Shown: one piece after another, positions 38,001 through 46,406 of the stretch | How positions within the stretch are numbered: the first letter of the stretch is position 1 | Layout: each line of letters opens with the position of its first letter | Source: Croceitalea marina | Lineage (GTDB): Bacteria; Bacteroidota; Bacteroidia; Flavobacteriales; Flavobacteriaceae | NCBI RefSeq assembly: GCF_042684265.1 | Contig: NZ_JBHULB010000083.1 | Span: forward strand, 157,875 to 221,874 | Direction of reading: 5' to 3' | Length of the DNA: 64,000 nt | Notes under the pieces: generated by a model | Told to the model about the DNA's origin: nothing | Seen by the model: the letters and a program-made list of their open reading frames with translations, nothing else | Database searches by the model: none | Program-made: the position numbers and the translations under genes

Positions 38001-38888
38001 CTATTTTGAATCGTCTAAATTATTATTAATAAACTCAATTAAGTCTTGCTCATAGAGTGTAAGCACTACTTCATCTGCTCCCTGATAAGCTGTAAATGAC
38101 ATTTTATCCCCTCTTTTGACAGTTACCTTTTCTAATGGACCTTCAAACATCAAGTGGCCTGCATTTTTGTAAAAAATATACTTGACTGGGTTTTCCTTTT
38201 TCTGTTGAGCTTTTAGCCAATCATCTATGGATATAGGAGAAGATGGGTAGGTTCTTTTCCAAACAAAATCTGTCTCGGATTTTCCAGCCCAATTGTCCAA
38301 TTCACCAAATAGCACGATTGTGGGAATAGTAATGTCTTCAAGAGAATATCCCGTGGCGGCAGGAGCTTCAGAAATTATTCCCCGTATATTTTTCAGGGGT
38401 AATTCGCTTCCGGCATATAAAACCGTGCGACCACCATTTGATGCACCGTACAAGAAGATATTATTAGCATCCCATTTTTTATTTTCTTTTAATGCATATT
38501 CAAGGGCTCCTTCATATACTCCCCAAATAAGATTCTGTTTTCCATTATTTGATACTCTTCTGGTTACAAAATTCCAATCCAATCCATTCATTTCATAAGA
38601 GTCAAAGGAAATAGTTGCAAAACCGTTTCGTTGTAACATATCAATTCGGGCTTGGTCATCTTCTCTAAAACCTGCTCCACCATGAGCATAGACGACAACT
38701 GGAGGGTTTTTTACTTTTTTTGGCACCCATATTTCAACAGATTTATGTTTTGGTTCGAACTTTGCAACTGGACCATCCGTTGTATGCCAACCTCTTGAAC
38801 CCACTTCTTTTAAGGCTGTAGGTTTTCTTGTGGATTTACAACCAAGGGTTATCGTTATTATAGAAATAAATACAGCTATTTTTTTCAT
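38001..38888 (-). CDS. Dienelactone-hydrolase-like esterase, lipoprotein
   Basis: 295 residues with a lipoprotein signal peptide (ITLGCKST, Cys17). Alpha/beta hydrolase features are VVVYAHGGAGFREDD, the nucleophile elbow YGASNGGRTV (Ser), LFGELDNWAGKS (acid) and KNAGHLMFEGP (His). It resembles dienelactone hydrolase-family esterases acting outside the cytosol. It is the first gene of a six-gene operon running left to 34396, and is preceded by one copy of the island's two-box promoter element (38995-39025). Confidence 0.85.
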   Translation of the reverse strand: MKKIAVFISIITITLGCKSTRKPTALKEVGSRGWHTTDGPVAKFEPKHKSVEIWVPKKVKNPPVVVYAHGGAGFREDDQARIDMLQRNGFATISFDSYEMNGLDWNFVTRRVSNNGKQNLIWGVYEGALEYALKENKKWDANNIFLYGASNGGRTVLYAGSELPLKNIRGIISEAPAATGYSLEDITIPTIVLFGELDNWAGKSETDFVWKRTYPSSPISIDDWLKAQQKKENPVKYIFYKNAGHLMFEGPLEKVTVKRGDKMSFTAYQGADEVVLTLYEQDLIEFINNNLDDSK

Positions 38889-38994
38889 TTTAATGAATTA
38901 AGAGTTATGCCTAAATGACTTATTCTCTTTCTTTTTGTTGCAAAATTTGTTTTACAACTTCTCCAAATACTTCAAATTAAACTCTGTGTTATTT

Positions 38995-39025
38995 TATTAT
39001 TCGAAATAGAATTCGAAATGTCACA
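38995..39025 (-). promoter_or_regulatory. Two-box ECF-like promoter element, copy C
   Basis: On the minus strand TGTGA (39021-39025), 17 bases, then CGAATAATA (38995-39003). It lies about 107 bases before the dienelactone-hydrolase-like gene and its five downstream genes. No TAnnTTTG box overlaps it. Confidence 0.6.
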
Positions 39026-39175
39026 CTATTTTTAAATAAAGTTAATTTAGGCGTGATATTCTTGTATAATCTGACTGAATATTCTTTTATGTAGAAATTT
39101 TATATTTAGGAATCAGACATAGTCTAAAGTCAAAGTTATCCTAAAGATTGGGTGATGAATACTTTAACTTTATAC

Positions 39176-40999
39176 CTACTGAAATGAATTGTTTTTTACA
39201 GGAATCTTTATGTAACTATCACTATGCCATTTTATAATTAGAGGGTCTTTTGCATCGTCAATAGTTTCTGAACCCACATCTTTACCAGTACCATAATTAA
39301 TTTCTGTAAAAGGCTCTTTAATAACATTTATGACCACGACTAACCTACTCCCTTTACTAATTTTCTTGCTGGTCATTCTTGCTTTGTTAAATGGAATACT
39401 CGTTTTTACATTTGGAACTAATAATTCTCTCTTCTCCGGATTTCTAACAAAACTAGACCTCCCGACATAGGGTAATGTTAGTGCGAAAAATTTCCCCTCA
39501 GGTGTTTGTTCAAATAATAAAACTGTGGCATCAAAATCCTTTTTATTGATAGACACTTTTAATTCGCCGTGAAATGAGCCATTCAATTCAAAGTCTTCTG
39601 TAAATGCTTCAGAGATAAAGGAAAATCCCTGGCCAATAGTAAGAGTTTCTCCGATTATATTCGTCCATCCACTTGAGTTCCATGTCAGGTTGCTTCTGTC
39701 AGAAAAATCTATTTTTTGTTCTAAATACTCATCAGCAACAAAAGATTTATTATCTAGGGTATAGTGTTTGTTGATACCATTATTACCTGAATCATACGTA
39801 GATTCAAATGCAATATTTGACCGCTTATTACTTAAGTAATATTTTAATGTATCATTTGATATGGTTTCTAAAGAAGAAGCATGCCCCCAGGTATTAGTCC
39901 CCATTATTTGATAATTAATTTTATCTTTTAAGAGTACAGGTTTAGCTTCTCCCTTTAATATATAATCAAACCATTCAAAAATTAAATTTGTGATATCTAT
40001 TTGAGCTACAGGGTCAATTTCATAACCCATTATTTTTGTGCTTGGTTGTTGTTGAGCGCCAAAATGTGTGTAAGGCCCTATAACTAAATAATGCTCGGCA
40101 CTTTTGTTGTATTTAGTATGCTCATTTAAATAATGTAATGCACCTGTTTGTCCGCCATCATAATAACCTGTCGTTGTTAAAATAGGGATATTTATATGTG
40201 AGAACTCGTTCTTATATGGCATCATATTTTGCCAATAAGAATCATATGTTGGATGTAACAAGCGTTCTCTAAATTGTGGATTTGGCAATCCATCTAAACT
40301 ATCCATAGCGTTGTAAGCAGCACCTTTTTCATACCATTTCATATTCAAATCTCTCCACCTTTTGCCATTGAAATACAAGGTTGTATCTAAATATTTATTG
40401 TTCGAAACGTAATGATGCCATGGATAGTGAAAATTCTGATGAACACCATTTTCCATAGGTTCAGCAATACCAGGTGCTACTGAAACAGATGGAACGATTG
40501 TTTTTAATGCGCTATGAACTTTGTGTTTTAAAGAAGCCCATTGAACAAATCCGACATAACTACCTCCATACATACCTACTTTTTGATTACTCCAATCTTG
40601 TTTGCTAATCCAATCAATAACGTCATAAGTATCTGTTGGTTCATGAAGGTATGGTGTTACTTTATTTGGACTTAGTCCTTTTCCTCTAGTATATGAAACT
40701 ATACCCGCGTAGCCTCTGTGTACAGCCATCTTAGCTTTGGCTAAATCAGTTTGTCTTGCATATATAGTATGGAACAATACGGCAGGACTTGGTTTAGTGA
40801 TATTGGCATTTCTTACCACAATAGCATGTATTTTGGAACCATCTCTAGTGTTTATTAAAATACTGTCTTGTATTGAATATGTGGTATTGTTTTCTGTAAG
40901 AATCCTAGGTGTTTGAATAGGCTCTTTAGGTGCACAAGCACTTAAAACACCTGCTATTATTAGTGCAACAAAAATTATTTTTAAGCTAATTTCTTTCAT
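39176..40999 (-). CDS. CocE/NonD-family (X-Pro dipeptidyl-peptidase-like) hydrolase, lipoprotein
   Basis: 607 residues with a lipoprotein signal peptide (GVLSACAPK, Cys22). The S15/CocE catalytic domain shows YTRGKGLSPNKVTPY, DVIDWISKQDWSNQKVGMYGGSYVGFVQWAS with the nucleophile Ser in GGSYVG, and TGYYDGG and GPYTHFG near the acid and His. A C-terminal jelly-roll domain (LKVSINKKDFDATVLLFEQ, GSRLVVVINVIKEP) matches PepX C. It would act as an esterase or amidase in the periplasm or at the surface. It lies 105 bases downstream of the DUF6624 gene. Confidence 0.87.
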   Translation of the reverse strand: MKEISLKIIFVALIIAGVLSACAPKEPIQTPRILTENNTTYSIQDSILINTRDGSKIHAIVVRNANITKPSPAVLFHTIYARQTDLAKAKMAVHRGYAGIVSYTRGKGLSPNKVTPYLHEPTDTYDVIDWISKQDWSNQKVGMYGGSYVGFVQWASLKHKVHSALKTIVPSVSVAPGIAEPMENGVHQNFHYPWHHYVSNNKYLDTTLYFNGKRWRDLNMKWYEKGAAYNAMDSLDGLPNPQFRERLLHPTYDSYWQNMMPYKNEFSHINIPILTTTGYYDGGQTGALHYLNEHTKYNKSAEHYLVIGPYTHFGAQQQPSTKIMGYEIDPVAQIDITNLIFEWFDYILKGEAKPVLLKDKINYQIMGTNTWGHASSLETISNDTLKYYLSNKRSNIAFESTYDSGNNGINKHYTLDNKSFVADEYLEQKIDFSDRSNLTWNSSGWTNIIGETLTIGQGFSFISEAFTEDFELNGSFHGELKVSINKKDFDATVLLFEQTPEGKFFALTLPYVGRSSFVRNPEKRELLVPNVKTSIPFNKARMTSKKISKGSRLVVVINVIKEPFTEINYGTGKDVGSETIDDAKDPLIIKWHSDSYIKIPVKNNSFQ

Positions 41000-41104
41000 T
41001 CAAGTACTATTAATTTTAAATGATAATTTCTATTAAGTTTACCGTTCTACAATCCCGATGATTATCTAGTAAGTCATCATTAAGAGTCAATGCTTCAACA
41101 GTTT

Positions 41105-41704
41105 TTATTTTGTCCAACCAACCCTTCTTTTCCATTTCTTGAGTTCTTTTTTTCTTTTCTCTAAATCAGTCGGTAGTGATTGATTTTCATTTTTAACTCG
41201 TCTTCTCATAATTTCTGTCTGTTCTTCAAGTGTGTTAAGTCCGATTGATTTTCTTCTTCGATTTACTTTGGTTAAATCATCAAAAGGTTTTGGGCTTAAC
41301 TGTCCATTCTCATCCCAGTCAAATTGAGTACCAAAAAGTTGTGGTTTTTCTTCGAAAGAGGCTATTCGGTCAGTTAAGTAAACTAAATTCATAGGGTTGG
41401 CTTTCTTTTCATTAACTACAATCTCTAATAGCTTTTTACACTTTCTCATAAAATTGGGCTGTCCGATTGAGTGTTGTATAACCAACCAAGCTGATTCGCT
41501 AGCTTCTTTGCCTACTTTGTCAATTGTTGGATAACCTATAGTGTCTATTATTTCATTCAAAATCTCGGCATTTCTATTGTGCAACTTCTCCATTTCTTCG
41601 TTGTAGTCCTCACCAAGCTGTCCATCTTTAATAAGTGCATCACGAAGTTCTAAATCCTTATTTTTTAGTTCAATTATTTTCTTTGAAATGCCTCGGTAAT
41701 CCAT
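41105..41704 (-). CDS. DUF6624-family protein
   Basis: 199 residues from the ATG of MDYRGISKKII; the frame continues upstream but that stretch overlaps the promoter element copy A and is not conserved protein-like. An ATG at 41728 is the next possible start. The family features are KDLELRDALIKDG, AEILNEIIDTIGYPT, ASESAWLVIQHSIGQPNFMRKC, NPMNLVYLTDRIASFEEKPQLFGTQFDWD. No enzymatic role is known for DUF6624. No signal peptide from this start. Confidence 0.82.
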   Translation of the reverse strand: MDYRGISKKIIELKNKDLELRDALIKDGQLGEDYNEEMEKLHNRNAEILNEIIDTIGYPTIDKVGKEASESAWLVIQHSIGQPNFMRKCKKLLEIVVNEKKANPMNLVYLTDRIASFEEKPQLFGTQFDWDENGQLSPKPFDDLTKVNRRRKSIGLNTLEEQTEIMRRRVKNENQSLPTDLEKRKKELKKWKRRVGWTK

Positions 41705-41733
41705 TCTGATATTCTTAATGTTTCTCATTTCTT

Positions 41734-41765
41734 TATTATTCGAAAAAGAAGGTGAAAAAATCACA
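41734..41765 (-). promoter_or_regulatory. Two-box ECF-like promoter element, copy A
   Basis: On the minus strand TGTGA (41761-41765), 18 bases, then CGAATAATA (41734-41742), 30 bases before the DUF6624 start. Its flanks match copy B for about 60 bases, both before TGTGA and after the second box (shared GAAACATTAA), so A and B look like a duplicated promoter. Confidence 0.65.
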
Positions 41766-41789
41766 GTTTTTGAAAAAAATCTCACAAAG

Positions 41790-41820
41790 TGTGATGTTTT
41801 GTTTTTATGAGCTAATAATA
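41790..41820 (+). promoter_or_regulatory. Two-box ECF-like promoter element, copy D
   Basis: TGTGA (41790-41794), 17 bases, CTAATAATA (41812-41820), 26 bases before the ankyrin lipoprotein gene that heads the sigma-factor operon. The first box is half of a small palindrome TCACAAAGTGTGA (41782-41794). It is arranged back to back with copy A. Confidence 0.55.
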
Positions 41821-41845
41821 GGATGAACAAAAATCAAATTCAAAA

Positions 41846-42403
41846 ATGAAAACTATAAGCACATTAAAATTCGCATTTACCTTATTAGCAGTATTATTTT
41901 TAAGCTGTAAAGGTCAAACATCTACTGAAAAGAGTTCAGGGCAGGATTATTCAAATGTTGAACTTCAAGAAGCTATTATCTCCGGGAATGTGGAGGCCGT
42001 TAAGTACCACATTAAAGTTGGCTCAGACTTTAATGAAAAAGACTCGTTTACCGGTTCAACCCCATTGATGACCGCGGCAACCTTTGGAAAAACTGAAATT
42101 GCAAAGCTATTAATAGAAGCCAAAGTAGACCTTAATATCCAAAACAACGAGGGCTCAACGGCCTTGCACAATGCTGCTTTTTTCTGCCGACAAGAAATTG
42201 TAAAGAATCTACTTGAACATGGTGCAGATAAGACCATAAAAAATAATTATGCTTCCACCCCTTTAGCATCTGTTGAAGCTCCTTATGCAGAAGTTGAAGG
42301 AATTTATAGCTATATAAAAGAGCAGCTAAGCCCATTAGGCCTAGAATTAGATATTGTTAGAATTAAGGAGACGCGTCCGGTAATAGTAAACATTCTCAAA
42401 TAA
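41846..42403 (+). CDS. Ankyrin-repeat lipoprotein
   Basis: 185 residues with a lipoprotein signal peptide (VLFLSCKGQ, Cys21). Ankyrin repeats follow: LQEAIISGNVEAVKYHI, GSTPLMTAATFGKTEIAKLLIEA, GSTALHNAAFFCRQEIVKNLLEHGAD, with a fourth partial repeat. It is a periplasmic protein-interaction module. It heads the operon containing the acyltransferase, the ECF sigma factor and its membrane partner, under promoter element D. Confidence 0.87.
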   Translation: MKTISTLKFAFTLLAVLFLSCKGQTSTEKSSGQDYSNVELQEAIISGNVEAVKYHIKVGSDFNEKDSFTGSTPLMTAATFGKTEIAKLLIEAKVDLNIQNNEGSTALHNAAFFCRQEIVKNLLEHGADKTIKNNYASTPLASVEAPYAEVEGIYSYIKEQLSPLGLELDIVRIKETRPVIVNILK

Positions 42404-42424
42404 TCATAATAAAAAATTAGCTCC

Positions 42425-43533
42425 ATGTCGCAAAGAAGATATGATATTGATTGGTTGAGAACGGCAGCTATTTTTATTCTTATTGTTTATCATCTTTCAA
42501 TTGGGTTTCAACCATGGGGCCTTATGATGGGATTTATAAGAAATTCGGAATCATTTGAAAGTCTTTGGTTACTCATGGCAATGATTAATGTTTGGAGAAT
42601 CCCACTATTGTTTTTCGTCTCTGGTATGGGAGTTTATTTTTCTCTTAGAAATCGAAATTGGCTACAATTGCTTAAAGAAAGGTTTACAAGAATTTTAATA
42701 CCTTATGTTTTCGGAATACTATTTATTGTTCCCATTCATGTTTTGATTCTAAAAATTACTATAAACAACAAATTACTTATGCACCAAGCTCAGGGCATTT
42801 GTGGTTTTTAGGAAACATTCTCATCTATACATTTGTATTTTTACTATTGTTCTTGTTCCTGAAAAAAATTGAGGATCAACCTTTAGGTCTGAGGATTAAA
42901 CGTTTCATTGGAAGTGTTTGGGGAATATTGACTTTGGCAATTCTCTATATTCTTGAATCCTTTATAGTAAACCCTGGCAATTTTGAATTATATGCTGAAA
43001 CCTGGCACGGATTCTTTCTAGGGCTCATATCCTTTTTATTCGGTTTTCTGTTTATTTACAGCGGTAAGGTATTTTGGAAAATGATTTGTGCTAAGAGATG
43101 GTTGTTTTTAATCCTTGGATTTGCATTCTATGGAGTAAGGCTTTTTTATTTTGAACTGCAGACGCCTAATTTTCTAAAAGGGATAGAATCTATTGCGTGG
43201 ATATTGGCATTGTTCGGTTTTGGATTTAAACACTTAAATAAGCCCAGCATTCTACTGGCCTACCTAAGTCAAAGCGCTTACCCGGTTTACATCATTCATA
43301 TGGCTGTGTTATACCTAGTCTCTAAGTTTATATTTCCTTTAGACATATCTGCCATTGCAAAATTTGTAGCGTCTCTATTAATTACGGTACTATCAAGCTT
43401 GTTTATCTATGAGTTCGTGATTAGAAGAATTACTCTTTTTAGAATAGTATTCGGGCTAAAAAAGAAGAATAAAGACGAAAAGAATTTACCACCATATTCT
43501 AAAAACCAATCTATTTATGAGTATGGAGGATGA
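42425..43533 (+). pseudogene. Acyltransferase 3 family membrane protein, frameshifted
   Basis: The first frame (42425-42811) encodes RRYDIDWLRTAAIFILIVYH and the first membrane helices of an acyltransferase-3 protein and then ends abruptly in QAQGICGF. The second frame, entered at about 42751-42756, continues NYYKQQITYAPSSGHLWFLGN and the remaining helices up to 43533. Adding one A to the AAAAA run at 42751-42755 restores a single protein of about 369 residues. The acyl transferase function (O-acylation of cell-surface sugars by family) is probably lost, unless this is a sequencing error. The end overlaps the sigma-factor start. Confidence 0.85.
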
Positions 43534-44029
43534 CAAAAAGAAAAGATTTATACAATCGATAGAAAGCAATAAGGGAATAATTTACAAAGTTGCCAATTCG
43601 TATTGTTATAACAGAGACCATGTCGATGACCTAATACAAGAAATCTTGATCCAAGTGTGGTTGTCTTTTGATAGGTATGACAAGTCATATAAATTTTCAA
43701 CTTGGCTTTATAGAGTGGCTTTAAACACAGCTATCTCGTATTATCGAAGAGAAAAGAGGCATGAAACTTTAAGGGTATCTGAAAATGTTCAAATTATTGA
43801 AGTCAATGAAGAAGAAACTGAAGGTCTTCAAGAAAAAGTAAAGTTATTACATCGATTAATCGGAAAATTCAAGGAGATAGACAGAGCACTTGTCTTACTC
43901 TATCTAGACGGTTACTCACAAAAAGAAACTGCTGATATTATCGGAATATCCGAAACGAATGTTGCAACAAAACTACACAGGATTCGCAAAAAATTAAAAA
44001 AACAAATAAAAGAAAATGGAGGAGTTTGA
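43517..44029 (+). CDS. ECF-type RNA polymerase sigma factor
   Basis: 170 residues. Region 2 (VANSYCYNRDHVDDLIQEILIQVWLSFDRY, FSTWLYRVALNTAISYYRREKR) and region 4 (RALVLLYLDGYSQKETADIIGISETNVATKLHRIRKKLKKQ) are typical of sigma-70 ECF factors. The start may be at 43517 or 6 bases later. It overlaps the upstream acyltransferase frame and the downstream membrane-protein gene (14 bases). It could recognise the two-box elements (TGTGA-N17-CGAATAATA) placed ahead of island operons, including its own. That assignment is inference. Confidence 0.93.
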   Translation: MSMEDDKKKRFIQSIESNKGIIYKVANSYCYNRDHVDDLIQEILIQVWLSFDRYDKSYKFSTWLYRVALNTAISYYRREKRHETLRVSENVQIIEVNEEETEGLQEKVKLLHRLIGKFKEIDRALVLLYLDGYSQKETADIIGISETNVATKLHRIRKKLKKQIKENGGV

Positions 44030-44660
44030 ATTAAAGGCGCTTTGGTCTGAATATGATAAAAAAATAGACGATGTGATTTCTTATAACGAGAAAATCATGG
44101 AAGAGATTATGAAACAAAACGCAAAAAATAGTTTAGCAGCAGCTAAACCTGTCAAAAAGGTGGGAATACTAATTGGAATACCATGGATTTTATTTCTAGC
44201 CATACTTATGTTTTTTGGGTTTAAGTCTGGAAATTTATTTTTCTCAATTTCCTTTCTTGCAATACTAATCTGTACGGTCATAGCATTGGCAACTTATATT
44301 TACCATCTTGTATTGATTAACCAAATTAATGTAAGCAATTCCGTTCTTGAGGCTCAAAGAAAAATAGCGGAAATAAAGATATCCACACTTGTATCTACTA
44401 GAATAGTTTTTCTACAACTTCCTTTTTGGACGACATGGTATCTTCAGGCAAGTATGCTTGAAAGCGGAAATACATTGTACTGGGCGGTAAATATCCTAAT
44501 CACCTCAATATTTGCCCTTATTTCTATTTGGTTGTTTCGTATGATACGAGCAGACAAATTGGGTAACAAGAAGATTAAGTGGTTGTTTTCAGATACTGAG
44601 TGGAAGGCAGTAGTTTCTGCCTCAGATATCTTGAACCAAATTGAATACTCAAAAGAGTAA
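44016..44660 (+). CDS. Membrane protein coupled to the ECF sigma factor, possible anti-sigma factor
   Basis: 214 residues. A charged cytosolic N-terminus (FELKALWSEYDKKIDDVISYNEKIMEEIMKQN), then four membrane helices in residues 50-185 and a short C-terminal tail. No zinc-binding HxxxCxxC motif is present, unlike the usual ZAS anti-sigma factors, but overlap with the sigma gene by 14 bases and the cytosolic N-terminal helix make an anti-sigma role the simplest guess. I do not recognise a named family. Confidence 0.6.
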   Translation: MEEFELKALWSEYDKKIDDVISYNEKIMEEIMKQNAKNSLAAAKPVKKVGILIGIPWILFLAILMFFGFKSGNLFFSISFLAILICTVIALATYIYHLVLINQINVSNSVLEAQRKIAEIKISTLVSTRIVFLQLPFWTTWYLQASMLESGNTLYWAVNILITSIFALISIWLFRMIRADKLGNKKIKWLFSDTEWKAVVSASDILNQIEYSKE

Positions 44661-44690
44661 TATATTTTGAAAGTTCTGTACATAGCCACT

Positions 44691-44698
44691 TTGTACAA
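44691..44698. promoter_or_regulatory. Candidate operator upstream of the deaminase gene
   Basis: Palindrome TTGTACAA within ATAGCCACTTTGTACAAGAT. The same arrangement, ATAGCCAAATTGTACAAG, occurs ahead of the AraC-family gene at 45467-45474. Confidence 0.4.
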
Positions 44699-44801
44699 GA
44701 TTTATAATGCAGAACAATCTATATTATCGCTCTATAATTTACAACCCAAACAAGCAGTAGTATTAAGCAAATATTAACCATTCTATTTTCCTAAACATTA
44801 T

Positions 44802-44864
44802 ATGGAAAGTGAAACAAAAAACATCATAAATCAAAGAGGCTATAGAGAGAATATCAAAGGAAAT
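44802..44864 (+). pseudogene. 5' remnant of a methyltransferase gene ahead of the deaminase
   Basis: 21 codons encode MESETKNIINQRGYRENIKGN, matching the start of the methyltransferase at 34396-35037 (there GQRGYRKNIKGDN). The frame then runs into the lipoprotein signal peptide of the deaminase. This looks like the leftover of a lost methyltransferase gene, joined to a different gene by recombination. Confidence 0.55.
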
Positions 44865-45416
44865 ATGAAACGAATTTTATTAATATTCTTGCTGATATTA
44901 AGTATTTCATGTAATAAGAAGACCAAAAATTCAAATGACAAAATGCCCAAGAATATGGAAAATGAAGAAAAGTACATAAGATTAGCTATAGAAGTTGCTA
45001 AAGAATCAAGTCAAAACGGAAATTTTCCTTATGGATGTGTATTAGTGGACAAATCAGGTAAAGTTATCATGAAAGGAGAGAATACCATTAACACAGATAA
45101 TGATTGTCTGGCACATGCCGAAGTTAACTTAATAAGGGAAGCATGTAAAGTATATGAATTTTCACATCTGAATGAATGTACGATTTACACAAGCGATGAG
45201 CCTTGTCCTATGTGTACCTCTGCTATTTATTGGAGTGGTATTGGAAAACTTGTCTATGGCTTGAGCAAGGCAGAGTATTACAGAATTGTAGGAGGAGATA
45301 ATAAAAATTGGGTTTTTGAAATGCCCACAAGAGAACTTTTGGAAAAAGGAGGTAGAAAAGTTGAAGTGGTTGGCCCCTTATTAGAGAAAGAAGTTGCCTT
45401 GTTGCATAAGGAATAA
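44865..45416 (+). CDS. CMP/dCMP-type nucleoside or guanine deaminase, exported lipoprotein
   Basis: 183 residues from the ATG that starts MKRILLIFLLILSISCNKK (lipobox Cys16). The frame is open 21 codons further upstream, but that part is a methyltransferase-like remnant. The zinc motifs are HAE (CLAHAEVNLI) and PCPMC (DEPCPMCTSAIYWSG), as in guanine deaminase and TadA-like proteins. A lipoprotein deaminase is unusual because these enzymes are normally cytosolic. The substrate is unknown. Confidence 0.82.
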   Translation: MKRILLIFLLILSISCNKKTKNSNDKMPKNMENEEKYIRLAIEVAKESSQNGNFPYGCVLVDKSGKVIMKGENTINTDNDCLAHAEVNLIREACKVYEFSHLNECTIYTSDEPCPMCTSAIYWSGIGKLVYGLSKAEYYRIVGGDNKNWVFEMPTRELLEKGGRKVEVVGPLLEKEVALLHKE

Positions 45417-45466
45417 TTAATAAGATTAAAAATGTTATCAAATACAAGCCTCTGGATATAGCCAAA

Positions 45467-45474
45467 TTGTACAA
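45467..45474. promoter_or_regulatory. Candidate operator upstream of the AraC-family gene
   Basis: TTGTACAA in the context ATAGCCAAATTGTACAAG, 49 bases before the AraC-family start, matching the site ahead of the deaminase gene. Autoregulation is plausible. Confidence 0.4.
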
Positions 45475-45522
45475 GTGATTATAGCAAATTGCAATTAACT
45501 TTAACAAAAAAATTGGAACATA

Positions 45523-46392
45523 TTGAACATTGGAAATTTAGGCCATACATCAGCACTCTATGTTTGGAATGGACTGTGCGTTTTTTGGGGAACTTCTTTC
45601 AAAACTGACCCGCATGCCCACAATACCCTTCAACTTGTATTCGATATCGAGAAAGAATTCTTATTAAAGGACACAACATCTGAGTGGGTATCTTTTTCCG
45701 CGGCAATCATAGATGCTGAACACATTCACCAATTTGACAGCAACGATAGTATTCAGTTATTTCTTTATCTAGATATCGAAAGTAAGTATGCGAAACTCTT
45801 GAGTGAAAAATATTTACAAAAAGGCGCTATTAAGAATTTGAAAAAACTTGAAGTCCTGAAATCAAACAGCAATTTTCTCAAACAGCTTTTGGTTCAAAAC
45901 AATTGTAATGAAATGTTCAAGGGCTGCCAATCTATTTTACAAGAATTACTTGATTTACCCGAAAATGAACCGATTGATGCAAGAGTACAGCAAGCTATTG
46001 ACTTTATAACAAAATCACCAATAAAGAATTTCAAAGTAAAACAGATTGCTCTAGAAGTAGGGCTCTCAGAAAGTAGATTAAGACATCTATTTAAAGAACA
46101 CATTGGGCAATCAATTAAGAATTTTATAAAGTGGATGCGAGTAATTGATTCATTAAATGATGTCTTAAAGGGCGGAAAGCTAATCAATACTGCATACGAT
46201 TATGGTTTTTCGGACGCATCGCATATGACAAGGTCTTTCGTAGAAGTAATTGGTGTTCCTCCAAGCAAGATTAAGACCTATGAAGAAGAAACTAGAATTA
46301 TTACTTGCAAAGACATAAGTCATTTTTCATTGAGTACTAGAATAATAAATAATACGGAAGTTAGTGAGACAACAAAGAAAATTAAACTATAG
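45523..46392 (+). CDS. AraC-family transcriptional regulator
   Basis: 289 residues with TTG as the likely start; the frame opens after a stop at 45502-45504 and no ATG precedes conserved sequence. The N-terminal half is a cupin-like sensing domain (HAHNTLQLVFDIEKEF, IIDAEHIHQFDSNDSIQLFLYLD). The C-terminal part has two helix-turn-helix motifs (FKVKQIALEVGLSESRLRHLFKEHIGQS, LINTAYDYGFSDASHMTRSFVEVIGVPPSK). The promoter element copy B starts just after its stop codon. Confidence 0.92.
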   Translation: MNIGNLGHTSALYVWNGLCVFWGTSFKTDPHAHNTLQLVFDIEKEFLLKDTTSEWVSFSAAIIDAEHIHQFDSNDSIQLFLYLDIESKYAKLLSEKYLQKGAIKNLKKLEVLKSNSNFLKQLLVQNNCNEMFKGCQSILQELLDLPENEPIDARVQQAIDFITKSPIKNFKVKQIALEVGLSESRLRHLFKEHIGQSIKNFIKWMRVIDSLNDVLKGGKLINTAYDYGFSDASHMTRSFVEVIGVPPSKIKTYEEETRIITCKDISHFSLSTRIINNTEVSETTKKIKL

Positions 46393-46406
46393 TTTTTTTG
46401 AAAAAC

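Noticed and set aside
41705..41830. N-terminal extension of the DUF6624 protein
   Set aside because: It overlaps promoter element A, which is non-coding in copies B and C; the extension is an accidental open frame.
42740..42770. Programmed -1 frameshift in the acyltransferase gene
   Set aside because: The A-run offers a weak slip site (CTA AAA ATT) where the second codon would mispair, and no downstream stem was seen. A deletion of one A or a sequencing error is simpler.
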